Assembly (NCBI GenBank): GCA_016935315.1
Contig: JAFGRD010000005.1
Location: 55,291 to 119,290 of the forward strand
DNA: 64,000 nucleotides
Reading direction: 5' to 3'
DNA from: Pirellulales bacterium
GTDB lineage: Bacteria > Planctomycetota > Planctomycetia > Pirellulales > Thermoguttaceae
In this document: piece by piece, positions 18,680 to 28,264 of the stretch
How positions within the stretch are numbered: position 1 is the first letter of the stretch
How the letters are laid out: each line of letters begins with the position of its first letter
Position numbers and translations under genes: made by a program
The notes under the pieces: model-generated
The model's database searches: none
What the model was told of the DNA's origin: nothing
The model's input: only the letters and a program-made list of their open reading frames with translations

Positions 18680-19480
18680 TTATCCTGCGGCTATCTCGTC
18701 CCGCGGCTGTTCGTCGTCGGTGGGGTCTGCGACCAGCAGGTGGACACCGGCGGCGGCGACCTTGCTGCGCCAGTCTTCCGTAATGCCATGGTCCACGACC
18801 AGGTGATCGATGTCCTCCAAACGGCACAGATGCGTAAGGCTCTGGCGCCCGAACTTCGTGCTGTCGGCCACCACGATCACTTCGTCGGCGGCCTTCATCA
18901 TGGCCCGTTCCGTGGCAACCAACAGCAGGTTGTTGTTGAAGCAACCTTCGTCGTTGATGCCGGCCACGCTGAGGATCGTCTTGCGCACTCGAACCAGGGC
19001 CAACATCCGGTCGGCGTAGGGCCCTTGGGCGACACCCGTCCGCGGACAAATGTTCCCGCCGATCAGCACCAGATCGCTATGGCTGTCGGAGGCGAGCAAA
19101 TTGGCCACCGGCAGGGACGTGGTCACCACGTGAACCGGCCGGCCGACGAGCATCCGGGCAACCTCGTAGGTAGTGCTTCCGCCGTCCAGCAAGACCGTAT
19201 CCGCGTTCTCGATCAGGCCGACCGCTCGGGCGGCTATCGCCTTCTTCTGAGCCCACTCGGCCGGCTGTCGAGCCTCAAAGTGGGGCAGTTTCGGGGAGGT
19301 GCCTGAATAGAGCACACCCCCGTGGATCCTCCGGATGGAACCCTGCTGTTCGAGGTGCTCCAGGTCGCGGCGGACCGTTGACTCGGAAACGCGGACCTGC
19401 TTGCTCAGTTCCGGCAGCGACGCGAATCGTCTCCGCCTCACAAACTCCAACAGGCGACTGCGTCTCTCTTCCGCCAGCAT
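18680..19480 (-). CDS. DeoR-family transcriptional regulator of the BMC operon
   Basis: A 266-residue sugar-phosphate-responsive repressor. The N-terminal winged helix-turn-helix has the DeoR signature [35 protein letters not shown]. The C-terminal DeoRC effector domain includes [13 protein letters not shown] and [13 protein letters not shown]. DeoR regulators typically sense phosphorylated sugars, which fits control by fuculose- or rhamnulose-phosphate. It is first in the operon, so it probably represses itself together with the enzymes and shell genes. Confidence 0.93.
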   Translation of the reverse strand: MLAEERRSRLLEFVRRRRFASLPELSKQVRVSESTVRRDLEHLEQQGSIRRIHGGVLYSGTSPKLPHFEARQPAEWAQKKAIAARAVGLIENADTVLLDGGSTTYEVARMLVGRPVHVVTTSLPVANLLASDSHSDLVLIGGNICPRTGVAQGPYADRMLALVRVRKTILSVAGINDEGCFNNNLLLVATERAMMKAADEVIVVADSTKFGRQSLTHLCRLEDIDHLVVDHGITEDWRSKVAAAGVHLLVADPTDDEQPRDEIAAG

Positions 19481-19524
19481 GTCCGGTCATCCCGTACCCA
19501 ACTCGATCTACTCCACTTCTGTCG

Positions 19525-19553
19525 ATTATCCTCCAGATAGTGATTCAATGCAA
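19525..19553 (-). promoter_or_regulatory. Candidate promoter of the deoR-BMC operon
   Basis: On the minus strand TTGCAT (19553-19548) and GATAAT (19530-19525) have a 17-bp spacer, placing the start near 19517, about 37 nt before deoR. The region up to the purN stop at 19740 holds GC-rich short inverted arms (GCACGCA near 19637 and TGCGTGC near 19668), which may or may not be an operator. Confidence 0.5.
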
Positions 19554-19739
19554 GCACCATCTGCCACGTATGTGCACAGATTCTCTCATAGCCTGCGGCG
19601 ATAGATGCAATGACACGCAGCTTTTTGCACGCACTATGTCACAAGTTGCCGCAAGGCAAGGACTTGCGTGCCCTGGACTAGAAAGCTAGGGGGTTTGGGT
19701 AGAATTGAGATGCGATGGCCTGCCGCACAGGCAGATTCG

Positions 19740-20378
19740 CTACAGCGGCTCCGGCGCGATTCGCACCCGTCGGCCCTCGACCGTCAACCTCCCGGTGGCT
19801 ATCGACTGGATGGCCTCGGGATAGGCCTCGCATTCGGCCTGGAAGACCCGAGCCGCCAACTGCTCGGCCGTGTCGTCGTCGAGGACTGGAACGGCCTTCT
19901 GGAGGATTACCGGGCCATGGTCGTACTGGTTGTCGGCAAAATGGACGGTGCAGCCGGTCAGTTTCACGCCGTATTGCAGGACCGCCTCGTGGACGAAGTG
20001 CCCGTACATGCCATCCCCGCAGAATGAGGGGATCAGGGCAGGATGAATGTTGGTCACACGATTGGCGAAGTCGTCGGGAATCGTGATCCGCTTCAGGAAC
20101 CCCCCCATCACGACCAGATCGGCCTCGACCTCGCGACAGCGGGCAAAGATGGCCTCACTGAAGGCCTCTTGAGAGCCGCAGCTCGTGCGTTGGATGACCT
20201 CGAAGGGGATGCCGGCCTCGTCGGCAAACCGTCTTCCTCCGGCCTTGGGGCTGCTGGAGATGACCAACGGAATGTCGACCCAAAGAGTGCCGGCGTCCCT
20301 ACGCTGGATGAAGTTGTGCAGCGTGGTGCCGCCGCCGGAGATCAGAACCACGATGCGAAGTTTGCAGCGGGAAGTCAT
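19740..20378 (-). CDS. purN: Phosphoribosylglycinamide formyltransferase
   Basis: A 212-residue PurN, the third step of purine synthesis (GAR to formyl-GAR with 10-formyl-THF). The phosphate loop is VVLISGGGTTLHNFI. The catalytic triad region is TNIHPALIPSF (Asn, His) and GCTVHFADNQYDHGPVI (Asp). Length is as in E. coli PurN. CAGGAG precedes the ATG. The gene follows ileS by 30 bp and is probably co-transcribed with it. Confidence 0.95.
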   Translation of the reverse strand: MTSRCKLRIVVLISGGGTTLHNFIQRRDAGTLWVDIPLVISSSPKAGGRRFADEAGIPFEVIQRTSCGSQEAFSEAIFARCREVEADLVVMGGFLKRITIPDDFANRVTNIHPALIPSFCGDGMYGHFVHEAVLQYGVKLTGCTVHFADNQYDHGPVILQKAVPVLDDDTAEQLAARVFQAECEAYPEAIQSIATGRLTVEGRRVRIAPEPL

Positions 20379-20408
20379 GCCGAGAGTCTCCTGGTGGTGT
20401 TGGTGGAT

Positions 20409-23400
20409 TCAGGCCACTCTGACCGACAGCGCCAGAGGATGGCCCGCCACCTTCAGCTCGACGGATTCGGCGCCCGGCACGGGCTGAAAACCGAGTTCCA
20501 CGGCCAACGTTTCACCGCGGACGTACTCGTCGAACCGAGCAATCGCGGCGCGGAGCTCGCCCGAGTCGGTGACGATTCCCACGATGATCCGATCGGTGTA
20601 TTGGCAACGAAGCTCCTTGCGGCGATCCTGAATCAGCCGGACCAGCTCGCGGGCAAGCCCTTCGGCGACCAGTTCGTCGGTCAATTCCGTGGCAAGGACG
20701 ACGACGCACGACGGGCCTTGGGCGGCGGCCCAGCCTTCCTTGGCCTGCAACCGCACCTGGACATCGCCGCCCTCCAGTTCCACCGGACCTTCCGGCAGAT
20801 CGAAGGTCAGTTTTCCTTCGCGTTCCAATTCGGCCAACAGCTTCCCGCCGTCCGCCCGATTCAGGAGCTTTCTCAGCGCCGGCAGTCGCTTCCCCAATCG
20901 AGGTCCCAGCCGCTTCAGGTCGGGCAGGACATGGTAGGTGATGTACTGGTCTGCTTTCTGCGTGTATTCGACTTTTTTGACGTTCAACTCGTCGCACACC
21001 AGCGCCGAGTGCCGCTCGAGCCAGTCCTGGTGCGTACGATCCGCCAGAATCACTTCCACCCGCGACAAGGGCTGGCGCACCTTCAGCTTGGCCCCCATGC
21101 GAGCACTGCGCCCCAGGGATACGATCTCGCGCCCCAAGGCCATCTGTCGGGAGAGCACTTCGTCGATGGCACCGGCATCGCCCGCGGGATAGCTGCAGAG
21201 GTGGACGCTCTCGGTCGCCCGGTCGCCGAACGGGGCCCCTGCCAGATTCCGCCACATCACCTCGGCCAGAAACGGAACGAACGGCGCGATCAGCTTGCAC
21301 GTGGTCAGCAGACACTCGTAGAGCGTCCAGTAGGCGTCGGCCTTGTCGGAAGACTGCTCGCTGCTCCAGAATCGGTCGCGGCTGCGGCGGACGTACCAGT
21401 TGCTCAGCGCGTCGACAAACTCCGTCAGTCGCGCGCAGGCGATGAAGTTGTCGTAGGCGTCCATCTGCGCCGTGACGGCCGTCGCGGTGCGGTGCAGCTC
21501 GCTGAGGACCCAACGATCCAACTCGCCGCGTTCTGGGATCGGGCGGTAGGGCCCGGCCGTCGCCAGCACCCGAGCGTCCAATGGCCCGGCGTTTCCGGCG
21601 ATCTCGGCGCCCGGATCGAACCCGTCGATGTTGGCATAGATCACGAAGAAGCTGTAGACGTTCCACAACGTCAGAAGGAACTCGGGGATACAAGACTTGA
21701 TGGCCTGTTCGCTGTATCGGATCGACGTCCAGGGCGGCTGGTTGGCGAAGAAGTACCAGCGCAGGGCGTCGGCGCCGTAGCGGTCGAAGATCTCGCCGGG
21801 CTCGCGGTAGTTCCGCTTGCTCTTCGACATCTTCCCGCCGTCCTCGCCGAGCATCAGGCCCAGCACGATGCAGTTCCGATACGGGTGGGGATACTCGACT
21901 CCGGGCGTCGTGGTGTCCTTCCGGTCCTCGGCCGCGTCCTCGCTGAACAGCAGCGTGCTGATGGCCAGCAGGCTGTAGAACCATCCACGCGTCTGGTCGA
22001 GGGCCTCGCTGATGAAGTCGGCGGGGAACTGGGCGTCGAACCGGCGTTTCGAGCCTTCCTGGTTGGGATACCCCCATTGGGCGAACGGCATGGCCCCGGA
22101 ATCGAACCAGCAATCGATCACTTCGGAGACGCGCCGCATGCGTGCCCCCTTCGCCTTCGGCGAGTCGTAGGTGATCGCGTCGATGTACGGCTTGTGGATC
22201 CTCAGATCTTCCGGCAATTCGGGGTTCTGCCGGCTGGCACGCTCCCAGACGTCGGCTCCCAGGACGCCCGGCTTGGCGAGCAACTCGTCGTAGCTGGCCA
22301 CCGCTTCCATGTGGCCCGTTTCCTCGCAGACCCAAATCGGCAGCGGCGTGCCCCAATAGCGCTCGCGCGAGAGGGCCCAATCGACGTTCGTTTCCAGGAA
22401 GTTGCCGAACCGACCGTCGCGAATATGCTCGGGAAGCCAGTTGATCTGCCGGTTGTTGGCCAGCATTCGCTCCTTGAACTGGGTGGTGCGAATGAACCAG
22501 CTCCGGCGGGGATACTGAATCAGCGGGTCTTCCTCCGCGCGCCAGCAGAACGGGTATTCGTGCAGGTACTGTTCCTGATGGAACAGCAATCCCCGGTCGC
22601 GCAACTCGCGGCAGATGTCCTTGTCGGCTTCCTTGACCCAACGGCCCTGATACCCGGACGTTTCGGCCGTGAAACTGCCGTCGGGCGCCACCGAGCAGAG
22701 CAGCGGCGGGACGTCGCCCTTGACGAACCGGGCCTGCTCGGCCAACAAGACGTCGTAATCCACCTCGCCGAATGCGGGCGCTTGATGCACGATGCCCGTG
22801 CCCGTGTCGACCGTGACGAACTCCGCCGCCACTACCCTCCAGGCGATGTGCTGGCGGCCGCCGCCCTTCAGTTCGCCTTGTGTTTCACCTTGCAGGCGGT
22901 AGTAGTCGTCGAACGGCGGAACGTACCGCCGGCCGAGAAGTGCTTGACCGGCAAGTGTCTTCTCGACGGTAAACTCCTTCTTTGCCTTCGCGGCAATGTC
23001 CTCCACCAGCGCCGACGCCAGGATCAGTCTGCGCGACTCGCCTTCGATGCGGACCACCGAATACTCCAGATCGGGCCTCACGGCGGCAAACTGGTTGCTC
23101 GGCAACGTCCAGGGCGTGGTCGTCCAGACCAGCAGGTCGGTCTCGGGCTCGTCGACCAAGGGGAATCGGACATACACGCTGGGGTCGGCCACCTCGCGAT
23201 ACCCCTGTCCGACCTCGCCGCTGCTCAGCGCCGTTCCACCCTGCGCCCACCACCAGACGATTTTGTGCCCCTGATAGAGCAACCCTCGGTCAAAAAGCTT
23301 CTTCAAGGCCCACCAGACGCTCTCCACGTAGCTCTGGTGATAGGTGACGTAGGCCTCGTCCAAGTGAATCCAGAAGCCGAGCCGCTCCGTGAGATCCTCC

Positions 23401-23792
23401 CACTGCCGGGTATAGCGAAACACACTATCGAGGCACTTGTGAATAAACGGCTCGACACCGTATTGCTCGATCTCTTGCTTGCTGTGAATACCCAACTCTT
23501 TGCAGACTTCGACTTCGACCGGCAGGCCATGGGTGTCCCATCCGGCCTTGCGATCGCAACGGTATCCCCGCATGGTCTTGTAGCGGGGAAACAGGTCCTT
23601 GATGGCCCTCGTCAGACAGTGGCCCGGATGGGGGAGGCCATTCGCCGTCGGCGGACCTTCGTAGAAAATAAAGGCGGGACCGTCGGATCGGGCGGCCAGC
23701 GACTTCTCATAAATCTGTCGCTCTCTCCAGAATCGGATGATCTCCTCTTCCAAATCTGGGAACGAGACGGGGGATACGATGGGGTGGAACAT
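20409..23792 (-). CDS. ileS: Isoleucyl-tRNA synthetase, eukaryote-like type
   Basis: A 1127-residue class Ia synthetase that charges tRNA-Ile and edits valine. The HIGH-type motif reads PHPGH in [13 protein letters not shown] and the KMSKS motif is [10 protein letters not shown]. The CP1 editing region has [14 protein letters not shown] and [16 protein letters not shown]. The length and these motifs fit the eukaryote-like (IleS2) branch rather than the ~940-residue E. coli type; that branch is known to include mupirocin-tolerant enzymes. Start ATG 23790-23792 has GGAG about 11 nt upstream. It heads an ileS-purN unit. Confidence 0.94.
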   Translation of the reverse strand: MFHPIVSPVSFPDLEEEIIRFWRERQIYEKSLAARSDGPAFIFYEGPPTANGLPHPGHCLTRAIKDLFPRYKTMRGYRCDRKAGWDTHGLPVEVEVCKELGIHSKQEIEQYGVEPFIHKCLDSVFRYTRQWEDLTERLGFWIHLDEAYVTYHQSYVESVWWALKKLFDRGLLYQGHKIVWWWAQGGTALSSGEVGQGYREVADPSVYVRFPLVDEPETDLLVWTTTPWTLPSNQFAAVRPDLEYSVVRIEGESRRLILASALVEDIAAKAKKEFTVEKTLAGQALLGRRYVPPFDDYYRLQGETQGELKGGGRQHIAWRVVAAEFVTVDTGTGIVHQAPAFGEVDYDVLLAEQARFVKGDVPPLLCSVAPDGSFTAETSGYQGRWVKEADKDICRELRDRGLLFHQEQYLHEYPFCWRAEEDPLIQYPRRSWFIRTTQFKERMLANNRQINWLPEHIRDGRFGNFLETNVDWALSRERYWGTPLPIWVCEETGHMEAVASYDELLAKPGVLGADVWERASRQNPELPEDLRIHKPYIDAITYDSPKAKGARMRRVSEVIDCWFDSGAMPFAQWGYPNQEGSKRRFDAQFPADFISEALDQTRGWFYSLLAISTLLFSEDAAEDRKDTTTPGVEYPHPYRNCIVLGLMLGEDGGKMSKSKRNYREPGEIFDRYGADALRWYFFANQPPWTSIRYSEQAIKSCIPEFLLTLWNVYSFFVIYANIDGFDPGAEIAGNAGPLDARVLATAGPYRPIPERGELDRWVLSELHRTATAVTAQMDAYDNFIACARLTEFVDALSNWYVRRSRDRFWSSEQSSDKADAYWTLYECLLTTCKLIAPFVPFLAEVMWRNLAGAPFGDRATESVHLCSYPAGDAGAIDEVLSRQMALGREIVSLGRSARMGAKLKVRQPLSRVEVILADRTHQDWLERHSALVCDELNVKKVEYTQKADQYITYHVLPDLKRLGPRLGKRLPALRKLLNRADGGKLLAELEREGKLTFDLPEGPVELEGGDVQVRLQAKEGWAAAQGPSCVVVLATELTDELVAEGLARELVRLIQDRRKELRCQYTDRIIVGIVTDSGELRAAIARFDEYVRGETLAVELGFQPVPGAESVELKVAGHPLALSVRVA

Positions 23793-23836
23793 GGGAGCAC
23801 TTGACTCCAGCCGAGGCAACACCAGGGTAAACCACA

Positions 23837-23865
23837 AGTAAACCACGTTCGGCCGACTTTTTCAA
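23837..23865 (-). promoter_or_regulatory. Candidate promoter of ileS-purN
   Basis: Minus strand TTGAAA (23865-23860), 17-bp spacer, TTTACT (23842-23837), about 45 bp before ileS. A GTGGTTTAC direct repeat with a 10-11-bp period overlaps the -10 region. The leader is too short for a T-box. Confidence 0.5.
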
Positions 23866-23886
23866 TCGGTCAGCAACTAACTTACC

Positions 23887-23988
23887 ATTGATGTCTGCAT
23901 TGTGAATGGTCAAGGCCGACCAAAGGGAGCCCGGAGAGGTCCGGCTCCGGTTGGTCGCCCTCGCGCATCGAGCGTGCAGGCGTCCAAT
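23887..23988 (-). repeat. Repeat A copy 5, with one-base insertion
   Basis: The most diverged full-length copy, in reverse orientation. The usual TTGACGC end reads TTGGACGC, that is, one extra G. The frame that reads into it from 24134 downward stays open and would have stopped at this TGA without the insertion. Bases 23989-24134 are GC-rich and otherwise featureless. Confidence 0.8.
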
Positions 23989-24134
23989 AGGATTCGGGCG
24001 TCGGGCGCGGGGTTCGCGCTCCGGCCGGAGATGAGCCCCGTGCCGCTGAGAATCGCCCTGGCCTCGGGCTCCCGGATTGCCCGGAAGGAGAGGGCTGGCT
24101 GGGGTCGCCTGGCACCTTGCGGGGCCGCTGCTGC

Positions 24135-24764
24135 CTATCGTTGGCGCGGAGCGGCGATGCCCTTCGCCGGGGATGCCGGTTCTTCGTCGAGAAACGCAGA
24201 GGACGAGACCTCCGCTTCGCCCACTTCCGAGTTGGCGTGCGGCACGATCGGCTCCCAATCACTGTCAGGTTCCAAGCCGTCGGCAGACGCGGCATCGGCT
24301 TCCCCGGGCATGGCCGCACCGTCTTCGGCGGGCGGCGTGTCCTCGGCCGGCGGCCAGTCCTCGTCCGGCTCCGGTATCGGCAGGACTTCCAGATCGTCCG
24401 GTTTCGGCGCCACGGGCGGTTCCTCGGGCATCGCGGACCTCTCCGCAGAGGCATCGCCTCCCGAAGCATCGTTCTCGCCGATGATCTGGATCTCGGTCTG
24501 CATTTCGACCATGTCGGGCTGCATGGCGCCACAGGGCATGCACCAGGGACGCCAAAACGTCTCGTGATACCCGTAGCAGCCCGAATCCAGCGCACCGCTG
24601 CAAGTGCACGGTACGGGCTGACACATACACGGCCCCGAGCGAACCGCAGGCCGAAACTCGCATCCGAGATACGGTGGGGCCGTCACGCAGCTACTGCCGC
24701 CGAACAGCAGCAACAGCCCGAGGGCAACGAAGAACAGCAGATTCGTCGTTTTATCGTAAGCCAT
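24135..24764 (-). CDS. Cys-rich acidic lipoprotein, unknown function
   Basis: A 209-residue protein. The N-terminus is a lipoprotein signal (LLFFVALGLLLLFGGSSC, lipid-accepting Cys near 27). A Cys-rich part follows (CMCQPVPCTCSGALDSGCYGYH), then a long acidic, Pro/Glu/Asp-rich low-complexity tail with no predicted fold. ATG 24764 is chosen; ATG 24773 is possible. No family recognised. It starts 68 bp from the stop of the polysaccharide export gene and in the same direction, so an outer-envelope role near exopolysaccharide export is plausible. The frame that would extend the Pro-rich tail beyond 24135 remains open to repeat A copy 5. Confidence 0.65.
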   Translation of the reverse strand: MAYDKTTNLLFFVALGLLLLFGGSSCVTAPPYLGCEFRPAVRSGPCMCQPVPCTCSGALDSGCYGYHETFWRPWCMPCGAMQPDMVEMQTEIQIIGENDASGGDASAERSAMPEEPPVAPKPDDLEVLPIPEPDEDWPPAEDTPPAEDGAAMPGEADAASADGLEPDSDWEPIVPHANSEVGEAEVSSSAFLDEEPASPAKGIAAPRQR

Positions 24765-24831
24765 AGGTGTCATGACCTGTTTTGGAGTGAGGTTCGGTAT
24801 ATCCAAGGTTGAACCATTCTGCCCTACACGA

Positions 24832-25935
24832 CTAGAAGTTCGTTGATGGATTTCCGCCACCGCGCAACACGGGCCCCGAGAGCCTCGTCGCCGTTCCCGT
24901 TCCCAACAGTGTAAATCCCATGATTCGCTCGATCGGAGCGATGAGTTTTCCGAGGTTCGTATCGAACGCGATCAGCTTGTCCTCGGCAATGAACACGCGA
25001 TCGCCCGGCAACACCTGATAGTTCGTGCTGGTCGATGCCTGGGCGGTAATGGCGTCCCAACTGACGGGCAGGACCTGACACCTGCTCGGGTCCACGGTGG
25101 GACGCGCGATCCAGATCCGTTTTGAGGAAACCTGTTCCAACCCGTTGATCTGCGAAATGGCGTCCAGGACCGTCTCGTTGCCGGTGACCGGGAAGCGATA
25201 GACGCCGTCGCCCAGGCCGGCGCCCTGGGTGACCACGTAGTAGACTTTGCTGTTGTAGGCAAAAACGTCGACCGACACCTCCGGGTGTTCCAGGAACTGA
25301 GCCAGGTGTCGTTCGATGGCCGCCTTGGCCTCCGTAATGGTCATCCCGACCACGGGCACGCTTCCATAGCCGCCCAGCGTGACGGTTCCGTCGGGCGACA
25401 CGAGGTGTTCGCCCGCAATCTGTTGCTGCGAGGCCATGGCGGCCAGCGCGACCGAGACAACGGGTTCCCTCAGGTAGGCGCGAAGATGCTCTTCGATGGC
25501 CCGCTTCGCCTGGTCCACGGTCATTCCCGCCACTCGGGCCGATCCGTAGCGGCTTCCCAGATGGACGAGCCCTCCCGGCTCGACCGGAAAGACACCGGCA
25601 ATCGGCGAGTCGGGCAGTGTGCCTTGGACTTCGATGCTCAGAGCGTCGAGCGTTCTGAGTTGATACGGCGGCCGTGGCACGATGTGCAAGGCGTCGATCA
25701 TCAGGATGTCCGGCGGCTCGATGCGGTACGTGGGCAGCACGACTTTCGACAGTTCCCTGGGCGGACCGCTGTGGAACTGTCCGACAGCCTGTTGGGGGCC
25801 CGGCGTCGGTTCCGCAACCGGCTGATGCTGTGCCGTCCGGCAGCCGCCAACGGCCATGAGGACGGCCAGTGTCGGCACAACGCAGAAGATCTGACGGCAA
25901 CGTATGCGACGGATCTGACGAGAAGCTTCAGACAT
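24832..25935 (-). CDS. Polysaccharide export lipoprotein (Wza/poly_export-SLBB family)
   Basis: A 367-residue outer-membrane export protein. The lipoprotein signal ends in VLMAVGGC. A poly_export (PES) domain begins at YRIEPPDILMIDALH and includes VEPGGLVHLGSRYGSARVAGMT, then VSPDGTVTLGGYGSVPVVGMTI. A C-terminal SLBB-type segment has YQVLPGDRVFIAEDK. Wza-type proteins form the ring through which capsule or exopolysaccharide leaves the cell. ATG 25935 is taken over more distal starts because upstream codons lack hydrophobic signal character. It is divergent from the nucleotide-sugar dehydrogenase, which would supply a uronic-acid precursor. Confidence 0.9.
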   Translation of the reverse strand: MSEASRQIRRIRCRQIFCVVPTLAVLMAVGGCRTAQHQPVAEPTPGPQQAVGQFHSGPPRELSKVVLPTYRIEPPDILMIDALHIVPRPPYQLRTLDALSIEVQGTLPDSPIAGVFPVEPGGLVHLGSRYGSARVAGMTVDQAKRAIEEHLRAYLREPVVSVALAAMASQQQIAGEHLVSPDGTVTLGGYGSVPVVGMTITEAKAAIERHLAQFLEHPEVSVDVFAYNSKVYYVVTQGAGLGDGVYRFPVTGNETVLDAISQINGLEQVSSKRIWIARPTVDPSRCQVLPVSWDAITAQASTSTNYQVLPGDRVFIAEDKLIAFDTNLGKLIAPIERIMGFTLLGTGTATRLSGPVLRGGGNPSTNF

Positions 25936-26416
25936 GGTCGATGCACCTACATTTGGCAAGATCGATTCAGGTGACACAACGCAATCAAGCGTCAGAATGC
26001 AATTACCCCGTTCATTCCTCCACATCGGCACAATCGTCACGACTGGCTCGACCAGAATCGGCCCCTCGGGCCTCGATTCATCCTCTCGCGTTCGGCTTGT
26101 ATCGATTGTTCCGATTATGTAAAAACTCGGGCCTCTATCGCACAATGCGGTGCTACCAAATATCAGTCGGCTGGATCCCGCCTCTTCTGGATACAGATTC
26201 TCGCGACTTCGCAGAATGCCGGCGTCGCCCATGCCGCTCATTTTCCGCGTCGACTTTGCGGGTTGCGCAAAATGGCGAATACACCAAGGGACGAACGGCG
26301 CCGCGCGCCCACGGCGGCGCGTTTGTGTTGACGAGTACTAATACCCGTTGTAGGGTTGTGTGCTTCGCGATCGTACCAGTGTGGTTTCTTGAAACCGGCC
26401 GAAGAGGAAAACAGCC
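25936..26416. other. Divergent intergenic region between export protein and sugar dehydrogenase
   Basis: About 480 bp without a credible gene. Its base composition is less GC-rich near 26090-26180 than the genes around it. Apart from the candidate promoter at 26328-26356 no repeat or structured element was recognised. Confidence 0.5.
26328..26356 (+). promoter_or_regulatory. Candidate promoter for the nucleotide-sugar dehydrogenase
   Basis: TTGACG (26328-26333), 17-bp spacer, TAGGGT (26351-26356). The -35 is good and the -10 is poor. It lies 60 bp upstream of the gene start, which has GAGGAAAAC as ribosome binding site. Confidence 0.35.
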
Positions 26417-28063
26417 ATGCCCACATATTCCACGAGCCCTTTGGGGGAGAAGTTCACGATTCCGGAGAAGGGTGAATACGCCGCGGAACTGAAGCGCCTG
26501 GAGAAGCTGGTCGATCAGGCACGGTCGGAAGGCAAGGAGATCGTGGTCGTCATGGGTGTCGGCTTCGTCGGCGCGGTGATGGCCGCCATCATTGCCGACT
26601 CGGTGGACAAGAAAACCGGGAAACCCAACAAGTTCGTCATCGGCTGCCAGCGCCCCAGCACCCGCAGCTACTGGAAGATCCCCTTGCTCAACCGGGGCGA
26701 GTCGCCGGTCAAGGCCGAGGACCCCGAAGTCGATCCGATGATCGCCCGCTGTGTGAACGACAAGAAGACGCTCACCGCGACCTACAACAGCGATTGTCTT
26801 GGCCTGGCCGATTGCGTGGTGGTCGACGTGCAGTGCGACTATACGAAGCACGAGTTGGGCAACATGCGTACCGGCGAAGCCGAAATGTCCGCCCTGGAGG
26901 CCACCATGCGGACCATCGGCGAGAGGGTCCAGCCGCATTGCCTGACGCTGATCGAGACCACCGTCGCGCCGGGAACCACCGAGTTCGTGGCCTGGCCGAT
27001 CATGAAGAAGGCCTTCGCCGCCCGGGGAATCGACGCCGATCCCCTGCTCTCCCACAGTTTCGAGCGGGTGATGCCGGGCCGGGAATACGTCGCGTCCATT
27101 CGCGACTTCTGGCGGGTCTGCTCCGGCTGCAACGACGAGGCCCGCGCGCGCGTCGAGAAGTTCCTCCACGAAGTGCTCAACACCGACGAGTTCCCGCTGA
27201 CGGTCATGGACCGGCCAATCGAGTCGGAGACCACCAAGATCGTCGAAAACTCCTATCGGGCAACGATTCTCGCGTTCCTCAACGAGTGGAGCCTGTTTGC
27301 CGAGCGCAACGGCGTCGATCTGATCAAGGTGATCAAAGCGATCAAGATGCGGCCCACCCACAGCAACATGATCTTTCCCGGCCCCGGCATCGGCGGCTAT
27401 TGTCTGCCGAAGGACGCCGGGCTGGGCTATTGGGCCTACAAGCACATCCTCGGGTTCGAGGACGGCGACAGCGTCTTCAAGATCAGTCCCACCGCCGTGG
27501 ACATCAACGACACGCGCTCGCTGCACGTGGCCGAGTTGACGCGCGACGCGCTGCGCAACATGGGCCGCTACATCGCCGGGGCCGACGTTCTGATCTGCGG
27601 CGGAAGCTACCGTCAGGACGTCGGCGACACACGCTACAGCGGCTCGGAAATGGTCGTCCGCAAGCTCACCGAAATGGGCGCCGAGATGCGGGTCCACGAC
27701 CCCTACCTCGAGCACTGGTACGAGCTCGAAAAGCAGGACGACTACCCGGCGCCCGGCCACTCCTGGGCGAGGTTCTTCCGCAACCAGGAAGGCCTGGCCG
27801 ATATCCGCGTGCAGGCGGACCTCGCGACCGCGCTGGACGGCGCCGAGGCCGTCATCCTCGCCGTCCCGCACGAGCCCTACCTGGAGCTCGATCCCGCGCA
27901 GGTCGTCCAATGGGCCGGCGGTCCCCTGGCCGTCATCGATTGCTTCGGAATCCTCTCCGACGACGACGTCCACAAGTATTTCGAGCTGGGCTGCGAGGTC
28001 AAGGCGCTCGGTCGCGGGCACATCCAGCGCATCAAGGAAAAGGTGCGCTCGCAGAAAGCCTAG
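26417..28063 (+). CDS. UDP-glucose/GDP-mannose dehydrogenase-family enzyme
   Basis: A 548-residue NAD-dependent four-electron sugar-nucleotide dehydrogenase. The Rossmann motif is VVMGVGFVGAVMA near 42-54. The central domain has ETTVAPGTTEF and SHSFERVMPGREY. The catalytic Cys lies in GPGIGGYCLPKDAG (GGxCxPKD). The C-terminal domain has LICGGSYRQDVGDTRYS. It is ~100 residues longer than UgdH/WbpA, mainly through a 40-residue N-terminal extension and inserts. It would make a UDP- or GDP-hexuronic acid for exopolysaccharide, which suits the divergent export gene. The exact substrate cannot be read. Confidence 0.88.
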   Translation: MPTYSTSPLGEKFTIPEKGEYAAELKRLEKLVDQARSEGKEIVVVMGVGFVGAVMAAIIADSVDKKTGKPNKFVIGCQRPSTRSYWKIPLLNRGESPVKAEDPEVDPMIARCVNDKKTLTATYNSDCLGLADCVVVDVQCDYTKHELGNMRTGEAEMSALEATMRTIGERVQPHCLTLIETTVAPGTTEFVAWPIMKKAFAARGIDADPLLSHSFERVMPGREYVASIRDFWRVCSGCNDEARARVEKFLHEVLNTDEFPLTVMDRPIESETTKIVENSYRATILAFLNEWSLFAERNGVDLIKVIKAIKMRPTHSNMIFPGPGIGGYCLPKDAGLGYWAYKHILGFEDGDSVFKISPTAVDINDTRSLHVAELTRDALRNMGRYIAGADVLICGGSYRQDVGDTRYSGSEMVVRKLTEMGAEMRVHDPYLEHWYELEKQDDYPAPGHSWARFFRNQEGLADIRVQADLATALDGAEAVILAVPHEPYLELDPAQVVQWAGGPLAVIDCFGILSDDDVHKYFELGCEVKALGRGHIQRIKEKVRSQKA

Positions 28064-28134
28064 CCGGCCGAACGTCACCGGGGCGTGTCTCTGCCACACA
28101 CGGACGGACCCACGCGGCGGCCGTCGCCTTCTGT

Positions 28135-28163
28135 TTGACGCTGGTACGCTCCGTGCGTACACT
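28135..28163 (+). promoter_or_regulatory. Candidate promoter for thioredoxin/NHL lipoprotein
   Basis: TTGACG (28135-28140), 17-bp spacer, TACACT (28158-28163), one of the better sigma-70-like matches in the window. It would leave a ~95-nt leader before ATG 28265. Confidence 0.5.
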
Positions 28164-28264
28164 TACCTGGCGTCTGATCCGAAACACGCAAACCGACCAC
28201 GGCGTGAGCCGTGACGGCGTTTCATCGCGGTTCGGCATACCGGCAGAAGGGGAATTCGAACGAA

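Noticed and set aside
20043..23804. 1253-codon plus-strand open frame opposite ileS and purN
   Set aside because: Mirror of ileS; low-complexity His/Gln/Arg-rich translation, no ribosome binding site or motif.
23793..23860. T-box or other tRNA-sensing leader before ileS
   Set aside because: The predicted leader is only about 40 nt and shows no specifier hairpin or antiterminator.
26153..28162. 669-codon minus-strand open frame opposite the nucleotide-sugar dehydrogenase
   Set aside because: The plus strand carries the GxGxVG and GGxCxPKD motifs; the opposite frame has none.
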